A stretch of DNA of 7,228 nt from Paracoccaceae bacterium (GCA_007134405.1 SLKW01000328.1:1-7228); one strand, 5' to 3'; shown: positions 1 to 6,118, numbered from the stretch's first letter. Program-made: numbers and translations. The notes: generated by a model not told the origin, from the letters alone.

Positions 1-780
1 CACCCCCAGCAGGCCGCGGGCCCCGTCCCAGACCAGCCGCAGCCCGACCAGCGCGACCATTGCATACATGAACGGATAGAAAACCTCGGAGCGCATGCGC
101 TTCACGACCGCCGCCCCGACCAGCACCGCGACCACCGCGACCGGCAGCAGGACAAGCGCTGTCAGCAATGTGCGCGCGTCGAAGAACCCGAGCGCGGCAT
201 AGGGCGCGACCTTCACCACGTTCACCACCGCGAAGAAGATCACGCTGGTGCCGGTCAGGACCTTCGGGTCCAGCTTCAGGGGCAGCGCGTAGACCTGGAA
301 GGGCGGCCCGCCGGCATGCGCGACGAAGGAGGTGAACCCCGCCACCGCCCCCCAGAACCAGCCCGCCTTGCGCCCGGGCTTCGCCACCTGCCGCAGGATG
401 ACGCGCAGGAAGAACCCCAGCGCCACCAACCCCACGATCAGCCGCACCGCCGCCTCGGGCGTGATGGCGGCGGTCAGCGCGCCGATGCCGATGCCCAGAA
501 GCGCCGCCGGCAGGGTCGCGGTCAGCACGCTGCGTTCGTACCAGCCCCGCCAGGTCCAGAGCCCGACGGCATCCATCATCAGAAGAACCGGCAACAGCAG
601 CGCCGCCGCCTGCACCGGCGGCAGGACCATCGCCAGAACCGACACCCCCACCAGCGCGAACCCGCCCCCCAGCCCTCCCTTCGACAGCCCGAAGAGAACC
701 ACGGCGACGAGCGCCGCGACCAGCGTCGCCGGATCGTCGAGAAGCGTGCGCTCCCACAGAACGGTGACGAGGTCGGCCAT
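1..780 (-). CDS. TauE/SafE (TSUP) family membrane transporter, partial (3' end outside window)
   Basis: Reading the minus strand from ATG at 780 gives 260 codons without a stop up to the window edge, so the C-terminus is cut. The protein is strongly hydrophobic, with likely membrane segments near residues 18-36, 40-55, 57-75, 87-106, 110-128, 140-156, 175-198, 203-226 and 234-252. The N-terminal glycine-rich stretch GLSKGGLGGGFALVGV (31-46) and its second-half counterpart FTSFVAHAGGPPFQVYALP (149-167) are the paired motifs of the TSUP/DUF81 family. That family exports sulfite, sulfoacetate or other small organosulfur anions across the inner membrane. The family assignment is firm; the substrate is unknown. 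A GAGG ribosome site (789-792) sits 8 nt upstream of the start. It is divergent from the nsrR-like gene, and a striking palindrome lies 131-155 bp upstream of its start, so shared control is possible but unproven. Confidence 0.9.
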   Translation of the reverse strand, partial: MADLVTVLWERTLLDDPATLVAALVAVVLFGLSKGGLGGGFALVGVSVLAMVLPPVQAAALLLPVLLMMDAVGLWTWRGWYERSVLTATLPAALLGIGIGALTAAITPEAAVRLIVGLVALGFFLRVILRQVAKPGRKAGWFWGAVAGFTSFVAHAGGPPFQVYALPLKLDPKVLTGTSVIFFAVVNVVKVAPYAALGFFDARTLLTALVLLPVAVVAVLVGAAVVKRMRSEVFYPFMYAMVALVGLRLVWDGARGLLGV

Positions 781-910
781 CAGGCGGGCCTCGCGCGGGG
801 ATGTGCGGGCGAACGGGTGGGTCGGGAAACGGGCATGCGCAAGCGGCTTACGCGCTTTCGCAACGCCTGCGCAAGCCGAGCCGCGACACCGGGTCGCGGA
901 ACGCCATGCC

Positions 911-935
911 AAAATAATATTGAGAATATTATTTT
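911..935. promoter_or_regulatory. Perfect 11-3-11 inverted repeat, candidate NsrR/Rrf2 operator
   Basis: Arms AAAATAATATT and AATATTATTTT are exact reverse complements around a GAG spacer. Both arms are pure A/T in a region that is otherwise very GC-rich, so chance is unlikely. It lies 39 nt before the nsrR-like start, where autoregulatory operators of Rrf2 repressors are usually found, and could also act on the divergent TSUP gene. The size and symmetry resemble enterobacterial NsrR sites (two 11-bp arms, 1-nt spacer), but the sequence is not the same as that consensus. A terminator is unlikely because the stem has no GC. Assigning it to this repressor is inference. Confidence 0.6.
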
Positions 936-962
936 AATCGGGCAAGGCTGGCCCCACCTTCC

Positions 963-968
963 GAAAGG
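963..968 (+). promoter_or_regulatory. Ribosome binding site of the nsrR-like gene
   Basis: GAAAGG lies 6 nt upstream of the ATG at 975 and supports that start. The encoded N-terminus MRLTKHTDFALR also matches where Rrf2 family proteins begin. Confidence 0.6.
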
Positions 969-974
969 CTCCCG

Positions 975-1430
975 ATGCGCCTGACCAAGCACACCGATTT
1001 CGCCCTGCGCGTCCTGATCTATGCCGCGGCGCATCGCGACCGGCTGGTGACCATCGACGAGACGGTGGCGGCGCTGGGTGGGCTGTCGCGCGGACATGTC
1101 ATGAAGGTCGTCGCGACGCTCAGGCAGGCGGGCTTCATCGCGGGCCAGCGCGGGCGTGCGGGCGGGTTTCGCCTGTCGCGCGACCCGAGGGCGATCCGGC
1201 TGGGGGCCGTCCTGCGCGCAACCGAGCCCGATTTCGCCGTCTTCGAATGCATGGGCGGGGACGCGAGCTGCGTCATCCTGCCCGCCTGCCGCCTGCCGCG
1301 CATCGCGCAGCGCGCCCGCGTCGCCTTCCTGGCCGAGTTCGACCGCGTGAGCCTGGCCGATGTCGCGGTCGGTGACGCGCATTTCGTCAAGGTGCCCGCC
1401 GCGACGGAGCGGAGCGCGGCATGCAGTTGA
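975..1430 (+). CDS. nsrR: Rrf2-family transcriptional regulator, NsrR-type nitric oxide sensor
   Basis: The 151-residue protein has the usual length for Rrf2/NsrR. It begins with the family signature MRLTKHTDFALRVLIYAA. A winged helix-turn-helix follows: the recognition region LSRGHVMKVVATLRQAGFI (37-55) and the wing QRGRAGGFRLSRDP (58-71). The TEPDFAVFEC segment (83-92) and PAC at 103-105 are typical of NsrR rather than IscR or RirA. Cys92, Cys99 and Cys105 are positioned as iron-sulfur ligands, and Asp8 matches the aspartate ligand described for the Streptomyces NsrR [4Fe-4S] cluster. In characterised NsrR proteins, NO nitrosylates the cluster and relieves repression of NO-detoxification genes. 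It is followed by nnrS on the same strand after 132 nt, which fits that role. The palindrome at 911-935 suggests autoregulation. The family call is firm; the NsrR subtype is likely but not proven, since no binding data exist here. Confidence 0.85.
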   Translation: MRLTKHTDFALRVLIYAAAHRDRLVTIDETVAALGGLSRGHVMKVVATLRQAGFIAGQRGRAGGFRLSRDPRAIRLGAVLRATEPDFAVFECMGGDASCVILPACRLPRIAQRARVAFLAEFDRVSLADVAVGDAHFVKVPAATERSAACS

Positions 1431-1440
1431 TGCGCCTCAA
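1427..1440. promoter_or_regulatory. FNR/NnrR-like (Crp-FNR family) box upstream of nnrS
   Basis: TTGATGCGCCTCAA matches the FNR-type pattern TTGAT-N4-ATCAA at 9 of 10 defined positions, the only mismatch being the C at 1436. It overlaps the nsrR stop codon, and its centre is about 129 nt before the nnrS start. In Rhodobacter sphaeroides nnrS belongs to the regulon of NnrR, an NO-responsive Crp/FNR protein, so the placement makes biological sense. No convincing -10 element is seen at the standard class II distance, so the actual promoter is unclear. Confidence 0.5.
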
Positions 1441-1498
1441 CGCCACAGCGCCTGGCCCAAGGGCCCGGCACCGCGCGGCCTTTAGGCATCCACATATC

Positions 1499-1528
1499 CC
1501 CCGCCATTTCCGGCGGGGCGCCGCCCCG
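1499..1528 (+). other. Overlapping, mutually exclusive GC-rich hairpins in the nnrS leader
   Basis: CCCCGCC (1499-1505) pairs with GGCGGGG (1512-1518) across a 6-nt ATTTCC loop. The right arm can instead pair downstream: GGCGG (1512-1516) with CCGCC (1521-1525), or CGGGG (1514-1518) with CCCCG (1524-1528). No T-tract follows, so a simple intrinsic terminator for nsrR is not supported. The structure lies 34-64 nt before the nnrS start and could be a transcript-processing or weak attenuation element, or only a by-product of GC-rich sequence. Confidence 0.35.
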
Positions 1529-1562
1529 ACCGGTGGCGGCAAGACATACGAGAGAGAGAGCC

Positions 1563-2771
1563 ATGACCACGTCCGCCCAAGCCATCCGCGCCTGGTCCGG
1601 CCCGGCGATATTGAGCTACGGCTACCGGCCCTTCTTCCTTCTGGCCGCGATCTGGGCGGCGCTGACGATGGCGCTTTGGGTGCCGATGATGGGGGGCGCG
1701 ATGCCTGCGCCCGGGGTCTTCGGGCCGGTCGACTGGCACGCGCATGCGCTGCTTTTCGGCTATAGCGGCGCGGTGATCGCGGGGTTCCTGATGACCGCGG
1801 TGCCGAACTGGACCGGGCGCTTTCCCATCGTCGGCTGGCCGCTTGCGGCGCTGGTGGCGCTGTGGCTGGCCGGGCGTGTTGCGGTGACCGTGCCATTGGG
1901 CCTGTCACCGCTGGCCGTGGCGGTGGTCGACCTGGCCTTTCCGGTGGCGCTGGCGCTTGCCATCGGGCGCGAACTGGTGGCCGGGCGGAACTGGCGCAAC
2001 CTCAAGGTGCTTCTCCTCTTCGGGCTGCTGATCGTGGCCAATGCGCGCTTTCACTGGGCCGCGGTGGGGGGATATGCCTCGGGCGATTGGGGCGCGCGGC
2101 TGGGGCTGGCGGTCGTGCTGATGATGATCGCGGTGATCGGCGGTCGGATCGTGCCCAGTTTCACGCGCAACTGGCTGGCGCGGCAAGGGCCGGGGCCGCT
2201 GCCCGCGCCGGCGGACAGGTACGACAACGTGGCGATGATGCTGACGGTGATGGCGCTTCTTTTCTGGGTGCTGCAGCCCTTCGAGCCCGTCACCGGCATC
2301 CTGTGCCTGATCGCGGGGGCGGCGAACCTGGCGCGAATGGCGCGCTGGCAGGGGCACCGGACGGGGGGCGAGCCGCTGGTCTGGGTGCTGCACGCGGGCT
2401 TTGCCTTCGTGGGCCTCGGGTTTCTGGCGGTGGGGGCCGATGCGCTGGGTTGGCTGCCCGGCGGCACCGGGCCGCTGCATGTCTGGATGGCGGGCGCGAT
2501 CGGGGTGATGACGCTGGCGGTGATGAGCCGCGCGAGCCTGGGTCATGCGGGCCTGCCGCTGAGCGCCGGGCGCGGGGTGATGGCGCTTTACCTGGCGCTG
2601 ATCGGGGCGGTGGCGGTGCGGTTCGGGGCGGGGTTCGTGCCGGGGGCGGCGGGGATGCTGCACCTGGCCGCGACGCTCTGGATCGCCAGTTTTGCCGGGT
2701 TCGCGGTGCTCTACTGGTCGATCCTGACCCGGCCGCGGGTCGATCAGCGGCGGGCGAATACAGCTGGGTGA
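1563..2771 (+). CDS. nnrS: NnrS family heme-copper membrane protein (nitric oxide stress)
   Basis: This 402-residue polytopic protein has about 12 predicted membrane segments, the normal size and topology for NnrS. The signature YGYRPFFLLAA (19-29) opens it, followed by DWHAHALLFGYSGAVIAGFL (57-76), GGRIVPSFTRNWL (193-205) and LHVWMAGAIGVMTLAVMSRA (305-324), the last followed by SLGHAG. Histidines 59, 61, 164, 277, 306, 328 and 367 lie in or beside membrane segments and are candidate heme or copper ligands. NnrS proteins bind heme and copper in the inner membrane and protect cells during NO stress, in Vibrio cholerae by limiting NO damage to iron; their exact chemistry remains unsettled. The ATG at 1563 is preferred over an in-frame GTG at 1533 because a purine-rich GAGAGAGAG tract lies directly upstream and the GTG would only add a non-conserved arginine-rich stub. 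Its position after nsrR and the FNR-like box point to NO-responsive expression. Confidence 0.93.
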   Translation: MTTSAQAIRAWSGPAILSYGYRPFFLLAAIWAALTMALWVPMMGGAMPAPGVFGPVDWHAHALLFGYSGAVIAGFLMTAVPNWTGRFPIVGWPLAALVALWLAGRVAVTVPLGLSPLAVAVVDLAFPVALALAIGRELVAGRNWRNLKVLLLFGLLIVANARFHWAAVGGYASGDWGARLGLAVVLMMIAVIGGRIVPSFTRNWLARQGPGPLPAPADRYDNVAMMLTVMALLFWVLQPFEPVTGILCLIAGAANLARMARWQGHRTGGEPLVWVLHAGFAFVGLGFLAVGADALGWLPGGTGPLHVWMAGAIGVMTLAVMSRASLGHAGLPLSAGRGVMALYLALIGAVAVRFGAGFVPGAAGMLHLAATLWIASFAGFAVLYWSILTRPRVDQRRANTAG

Positions 2772-2777
2772 AGGGGG

Positions 2778-2795
2778 GCGCACAAAATTGTGCGC
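2778..2795. repeat. Perfect inverted repeat just after nnrS
   Basis: GCGCACAA and TTGTGCGC are exact reverse complements around AA. As RNA it would form a 7-bp stem with a 4-nt loop. It begins 7 nt after the nnrS stop, which suits a transcript 3' end, but the following sequence (TTGCGTAAC) is not a U-tract. It may be a processing or exonuclease-blocking hairpin, a factor-dependent terminator component, or a protein-binding palindrome. Confidence 0.4.
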
Positions 2796-2860
2796 TTGCG
2801 TAACATACTGACATTGAGTGGATAATCGCGCCGGTTAACCCCAGTGAAAGGTTTGCGCGC

Positions 2861-2878
2861 GGGCAGGGCGCCCTGTCC
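2861..2878. terminator. GC-rich inverted repeat between convergent genes, possible bidirectional transcript end
   Basis: CAGGGCGCCCTG (2864-2875) is a perfect 12-bp palindrome, and outer G-C pairs extend the stem across one G-U mismatch position. It lies 8 nt beyond the stop codon of the minus-strand nitronate monooxygenase gene, in the 114-bp gap where that gene and nnrS converge. Neither side has a clear T-tract, so an intrinsic terminator is only weakly supported. Confidence 0.3.
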
Positions 2879-2885
2879 CGCGACG

Positions 2886-3956
2886 TCACGCGGGGCCGAG
2901 CAGTGCCTCGGCCTCGGCCCAGAGCCGGGCGACGATCTGGCCCGCCGGCAGCGCCTGCGCCTGCGCCGCCGCCTGCCCGGCAAGAAGGTACATCCGCCCG
3001 GTGTCGCCCTGCGCGGCAGCGTCCTGGCGCAGCGGGTCGGTCAGGTGGCGCTGGACGGGGTAGGGCGCGGGCGGCGGCGCGTCGCCGGCATGCGCCTGCG
3101 CAAGGAAGCGGTTGGCGATCGCGCGGCAGGGGCGGCCGGTATAGGCGCGTGTGAGCAGCGTATCCTCGGGGTTGGCATGGGCGAGGGCCTCGGCCCAGGC
3201 GGGGGCGATGGCGGCCTCGGGCGTGCGCAGAAGTGCCGTGCCGGGCATGACGGCGGAGGCGCCGAGGGCCAGCGCGGCCGCCGCGCTGCGCCCGTCGGCG
3301 ATGGCGCCCGCGGCGATCACCGGGACGGTCAGCGCATCGGCCAGCGCCGGGATCAGCGCGAAGGCGCCGACCTGGGCGCGCGCCGCCGCCTCGGGGGTGA
3401 AGGCGCCGCGATGGCCGCCGGCCTCGACCCCCTGGGCGATGACGGCATCGGCGCCGGCGGCCTGGGCGGCCAGCCCCTCGGCAAGCGAGGTGGCGGTGGC
3501 GATCCAGGCGATGCCCGCGGCCTTAAGTTCGGCCACCTGATCGGGCCGGAAGAGGCCCATGATCGACGAGGCGGCAGTCGGCTTCGCGTCGATCAGCGCG
3601 GCGAACTGCATGTCGAAATCGGGCAGAAGCGCGCCCTGCGGAATGGCGGGCGCCGGGCCGAAGCGGGCCAGGAAGGCGGCCTGCGCGGCCTCGGCTTCGG
3701 GGTCGCGGACGACCTCATCGGGCACCCAGAGATTGATCTGCACCGCGCCTGCCGACATCTGCCGGAAGCGCGCCATCCAGTCGGCGATCCCGTCCCGGCC
3801 GAAGGGCATCGCCCCGCAGGCGCCCATCCCGCCGGCTTCGGCCACGGCGGCGGCCAGCGCCGGGGGCGAGGCGCCAGCCATCGGCGCCATCAGGACCGGC
3901 AGCTTCACCCCGAAACGGTCGGCGAAGGCGCGGGCGCGGTCGAGCGGGCGGGGCAT
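2886..3956 (-). CDS. Nitronate monooxygenase family FMN-dependent enzyme (2-nitropropane dioxygenase-like)
   Basis: The 356-residue protein has the length and motif order of the FMN-binding TIM-barrel nitronate monooxygenases (COG2070/PF03060). The barrel opens with PVLMAPMAGAS (20-30), where the APMAG loop contacts flavin. QGVEAGGHRG (175-184) contains the conserved active-site histidine (His182). AAGAIADG (216-223) and LGASAVMPGTALL (231-243) bind the FMN phosphate, and TGRPCRAIANRF (273-284) is typical of the C-terminal part. Characterised members oxidise alkyl nitronates such as propionate-3-nitronate with O2, detoxifying them; other family members are enoyl reductases of lipid synthesis, so the substrate is not certain. 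The open frame runs upstream to 4289, but the ATG at 3956 is chosen because a GGAG site lies about 7 nt before it, family homology starts there, and the longer version would run through the TRAP promoter and small permease gene. It converges with nnrS and is divergent from the TRAP operon, so it is a separate unit. Confidence 0.88.
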   Translation of the reverse strand: MPRPLDRARAFADRFGVKLPVLMAPMAGASPPALAAAVAEAGGMGACGAMPFGRDGIADWMARFRQMSAGAVQINLWVPDEVVRDPEAEAAQAAFLARFGPAPAIPQGALLPDFDMQFAALIDAKPTAASSIMGLFRPDQVAELKAAGIAWIATATSLAEGLAAQAAGADAVIAQGVEAGGHRGAFTPEAAARAQVGAFALIPALADALTVPVIAAGAIADGRSAAAALALGASAVMPGTALLRTPEAAIAPAWAEALAHANPEDTLLTRAYTGRPCRAIANRFLAQAHAGDAPPPAPYPVQRHLTDPLRQDAAAQGDTGRMYLLAGQAAAQAQALPAGQIVARLWAEAEALLGPA

Positions 3957-4011
3957 CGGGGACTCCGTGCTGGGGGGCTGCGCGCAGTCTGCGCCCGGCC
4001 GGGCCGGGGCG

Positions 4012-4021
4012 CAAGCGCTTG
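4012..4021. promoter_or_regulatory. Palindrome overlapping the TRAP operon -35 box, LacI-family-operator-like
   Basis: CAAGCGCTTG is a perfect 10-bp palindrome with a central CG and AAGCGCTT core, the hallmark core of many LacI-family operators. It overlaps the first three bases of the TTGACA -35 hexamer, so a bound repressor would block RNA polymerase. No LacI-type regulator is encoded in the window, so this is a motif-based suggestion. Confidence 0.35.
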
Positions 4022-4047
4022 ACAGCGCCGGCCCGCCCCTGTTGCAT
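4019..4047 (+). promoter_or_regulatory. Sigma70-like promoter of the TRAP transporter operon
   Basis: A perfect TTGACA -35 hexamer (4019-4024) is followed, after exactly 17 nt, by TTGCAT (4042-4047), which keeps three of the six -10 consensus bases including the final A-T. Transcription would start near 4054, leaving a short leader of about 17 nt that contains the ribosome site of the small permease gene. It is the clearest promoter in the window. Confidence 0.55.
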
Positions 4048-4060
4048 GAGCCAAACGCGG

Positions 4061-4065
4061 GGAGG
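4061..4065 (+). promoter_or_regulatory. Ribosome binding site fixing the GTG start of the TRAP small permease
   Basis: GGAGG, preceded by further G residues, lies 5 nt before the GTG at 4071. There is no suitable ATG nearby, so this site decides the GTG start. Confidence 0.75.
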
Positions 4066-4070
4066 TATCT

Positions 4071-4583
4071 GTGCGCGCTATCTACCTGAGCCTGGCGCGC
4101 GCGCTGGACCGGGCGACGCTGGTCCTGTGCGGGGCGGCGGGTCTTGTGCTGGTGATCATGGTCCTGGTCAATGTCGTGCTGCGCTACGGGTTCGGAACCG
4201 GCTCGATCGCGATGCAGGACCTGGCGGCCTATGCCTTCGCGGTCTTCCTCATCACCTCGCTGCCGGTCTGCCTGGCGCGCGGCGGCCATGTCCGGGTCGA
4301 GGTCTTTTCCGAGCGGATGGGGCCGGGCTACCTGCGCGCGGCGGACACGGTGGCGCTGGTCATCTTCCTGATCCCGCTTTTCGCGCTGATCATCTGGGCG
4401 GGGTGGAGCGATCTGCTCTACAGCTGGCGGGTGCGCCAGGGGTCGGTCACGCCGGGCGGGCTGGGCGGGCTTTACATGGTGAAGACGGTGCTGCCGGTGA
4501 GCGCGGCGCTGATGATCGTGCAGGGGATCGCGGCGGTGATCGACCCGCCGCGCCCGGCCGCGGCAACGGATCCCCGGCCATGA
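4071..4583 (+). CDS. TRAP transporter small permease subunit (DctQ family)
   Basis: The gene encodes a 170-residue inner-membrane protein starting at GTG, with four predicted membrane segments near residues 14-38, 48-68, 90-111 and 133-154, the DctQ topology. The hallmark RGGHVRVEV (70-78) after the second segment and the C-terminal GGLGGLYMVKTVLPVSAAL (129-147) are typical of the subfamily associated with mannitol/chloroaromatic or 2-oxo acid TRAP systems (COG4665, FcbT2/TakQ-like). The small subunit pairs with the large permease and is needed for transport with the periplasmic binding protein. Its stop overlaps the large permease start by 4 nt (ATGA), implying translational coupling. The Pro/Ala-rich last 12 residues look like an unstructured tail. 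Confidence 0.93.
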   Translation: MRAIYLSLARALDRATLVLCGAAGLVLVIMVLVNVVLRYGFGTGSIAMQDLAAYAFAVFLITSLPVCLARGGHVRVEVFSERMGPGYLRAADTVALVIFLIPLFALIIWAGWSDLLYSWRVRQGSVTPGGLGGLYMVKTVLPVSAALMIVQGIAAVIDPPRPAAATDPRP

Positions 4584-6118
4584 GCCCGCAGGAATGGATC
4601 CTGATCGCGATGTTTGCGGGCCTGTTCGCCGTGATCCTCAGCGGCATTCCGGCGATGCTGGCGATTGCCGGCGTGCCGATGGTCACGGCCTTCATCGCCG
4701 CGCAGTTCGGGCTGTTCAACATCGGCTTTCTCAACTTCTTTCCCGCCCGCGTCTGGGGGGTGATGACCAACACGCTTCTGATGGCGGTGCCGCTGTTCGT
4801 GCTGATGGGGGTGCTGCTGGAACGCTCGCGCCTGGCCGAGCGGATGCTGCAGGTTCTGGCGCGGCTGATGGGCGGCAGCCCGCGCGGCATGGCGCTGTCG
4901 GTCCTGATGTTCAGCGCGGTGATCGCGGCCTCTACGGGCATCATCGGGGCGACGGTGGTGATGCTGGTGCTGATCGCGCTCAGGCCGATGATCGAGGCGG
5001 GCGTGCCGCAGCGCCAGGCCTCGGGGCTGATCTGCGCCTCGGGCACGCTGGGGCAGATCATCCCGCCCTCGATCGTGCTGGTGCTCTTGGGCGACCAGAT
5101 CGGCAATACCTATCTGGACGCGCAGCAGCGGGCGGGGAACTTCGCGCCCACGCCGGTCTCGGTGGCCGACCTCTTCGCGGGTGCGCTGATCCCCGGCGTG
5201 ATGCTGGTCGGGCTTTACGCGCTGTGGTTGCTGTTCACCCTGCGCCCGGTGCGCGGGGTCGTCCCGCCGCCGCGCGTGCCGGTGCCGCTGGGCGAGATCC
5301 TGTTCACCTTCCTGCCGCCCTTGCTGCTGATCCTGGCCGTCCTCGGCTCCATCCTGGCGGGCGTCGCCACGGCGACCGAGGCCGCCGGGCTGGGCGCGGT
5401 CGGCGCGCTGCTGCTGGCGGCCTTCGCCACGACGACCCGCTGGGCCGAGCGGGTGGTGATCGCCGTCGCGGGCCTCTCGGCCTTCGGGCTGGTGATGCTG
5501 CGCATGGCCGGGCTGGGCCGCGCGGCGATTGACACGCCGGCGGGGATGCTGGCGCTGGCCGCGGCGGCGCTGATCGCGCTGGGGGTGGTGGTGGCGGGGG
5601 CGCGGCTCTGGCGTCGGGCGCTGCTGCAATCCTCGCTGATCGAGACGATCCGGGTCTCGGGCATGGTCTTCGGCATCGTCATCGCCGCCTCGATGCTGGC
5701 GCTGGTCTTTCGCGGCTTCGGCGGCGACCGGACCGTGACGGCGCTGATGGGGGCGCTGCCGGGGGGCGACCTGACGCCCGTGCTGATCGTCATGCTGATC
5801 GTCTTCTTCCTGGGCTTCATCCTGGACGCGGTCGAGATCATCTACATCGTCATCCCGCTTCTGGGCCCGGCGGTGCTGATGGGCGACGTCTCGCCGGTCT
5901 GGTTCGCGGTCCTGCTGGCGATGAACCTGCAGACGAGCTTCCTGACCCCGCCTTTCGGCTTCGCGCTGTTCTACTTCCGCTCGGTGGCGCCCGCCGCGAT
6001 CGGCACGCTCGATATCTATCGCGGTGTGCTACCCTTCGTGGCGCTGCAGCTGGGCGCGCTGGCGATTCTGATCTTCTTTCCGCAGATCGCGACCTGGCTG
6101 CCGGACCGACTGTTCTGA
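4580..6118 (+). CDS. TRAP transporter large permease subunit (DctM family)
   Basis: The 512-residue, very hydrophobic protein is the ion-coupled (normally Na+) transport channel of the TRAP system. Family landmarks are NTLLMAVPLFVLMGVLLERS (64-83), ASTGIIGATVVML (117-129), SGTLGQIIPPSI (154-165), ATATEAAGLGAVGALLLAA (263-281), FILDAVEI (413-420) and LQTSFLTPPFGFALFYF (450-466). They match the FcbT3/TakM-like branch (COG4664). Residues about 284-350 carry two additional hydrophobic segments between ATATEAAGLG and the conserved SLIETIRVSGMVF region, which explains why the protein is longer than a minimal DctM of about 430 residues. The start ATG overlaps the small permease stop by 4 nt. A longer open frame extends to about 4019, but it overlaps the small permease gene and lacks family sequence, so it is discarded. 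Confidence 0.94.
   Translation: MSPQEWILIAMFAGLFAVILSGIPAMLAIAGVPMVTAFIAAQFGLFNIGFLNFFPARVWGVMTNTLLMAVPLFVLMGVLLERSRLAERMLQVLARLMGGSPRGMALSVLMFSAVIAASTGIIGATVVMLVLIALRPMIEAGVPQRQASGLICASGTLGQIIPPSIVLVLLGDQIGNTYLDAQQRAGNFAPTPVSVADLFAGALIPGVMLVGLYALWLLFTLRPVRGVVPPPRVPVPLGEILFTFLPPLLLILAVLGSILAGVATATEAAGLGAVGALLLAAFATTTRWAERVVIAVAGLSAFGLVMLRMAGLGRAAIDTPAGMLALAAAALIALGVVVAGARLWRRALLQSSLIETIRVSGMVFGIVIAASMLALVFRGFGGDRTVTALMGALPGGDLTPVLIVMLIVFFLGFILDAVEIIYIVIPLLGPAVLMGDVSPVWFAVLLAMNLQTSFLTPPFGFALFYFRSVAPAAIGTLDIYRGVLPFVALQLGALAILIFFPQIATWLPDRLF

Noticed and set aside
836..876. Direct repeat TGCGCAAGC (836-844 and 868-876) upstream of the TSUP gene
   Set aside because: It is only 9 bp with two copies in GC-rich DNA and no further copies nearby; not enough to claim a binding site.
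316..984. Long plus-strand open frames (316-984 and 332-937) opposite the TSUP gene
   Set aside because: They are rich in Arg, Pro, Gln and His, as expected of the antisense of a GC-rich membrane protein gene, and the minus strand has clear TSUP motifs.
2796..2826. Promoter-like TTGCGT and GATAAT in the convergent gap
   Set aside because: The spacing is 19 nt, the -35 is weak, and it would only drive antisense transcription into the nitronate monooxygenase gene; no plausible gene follows.
2886..4289. 467-residue version of the nitronate monooxygenase with a 111-residue N-terminal extension
   Set aside because: The extension is antisense to the TRAP promoter and small permease, is low-complexity charged sequence without family similarity, and a good ribosome site with ATG exists at 3956.
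4019..6118. 699-residue fused reading frame ending in the TRAP large permease
   Set aside because: Its first part is an out-of-frame shadow of the small permease gene; the real start is the ATGA overlap at 4580.
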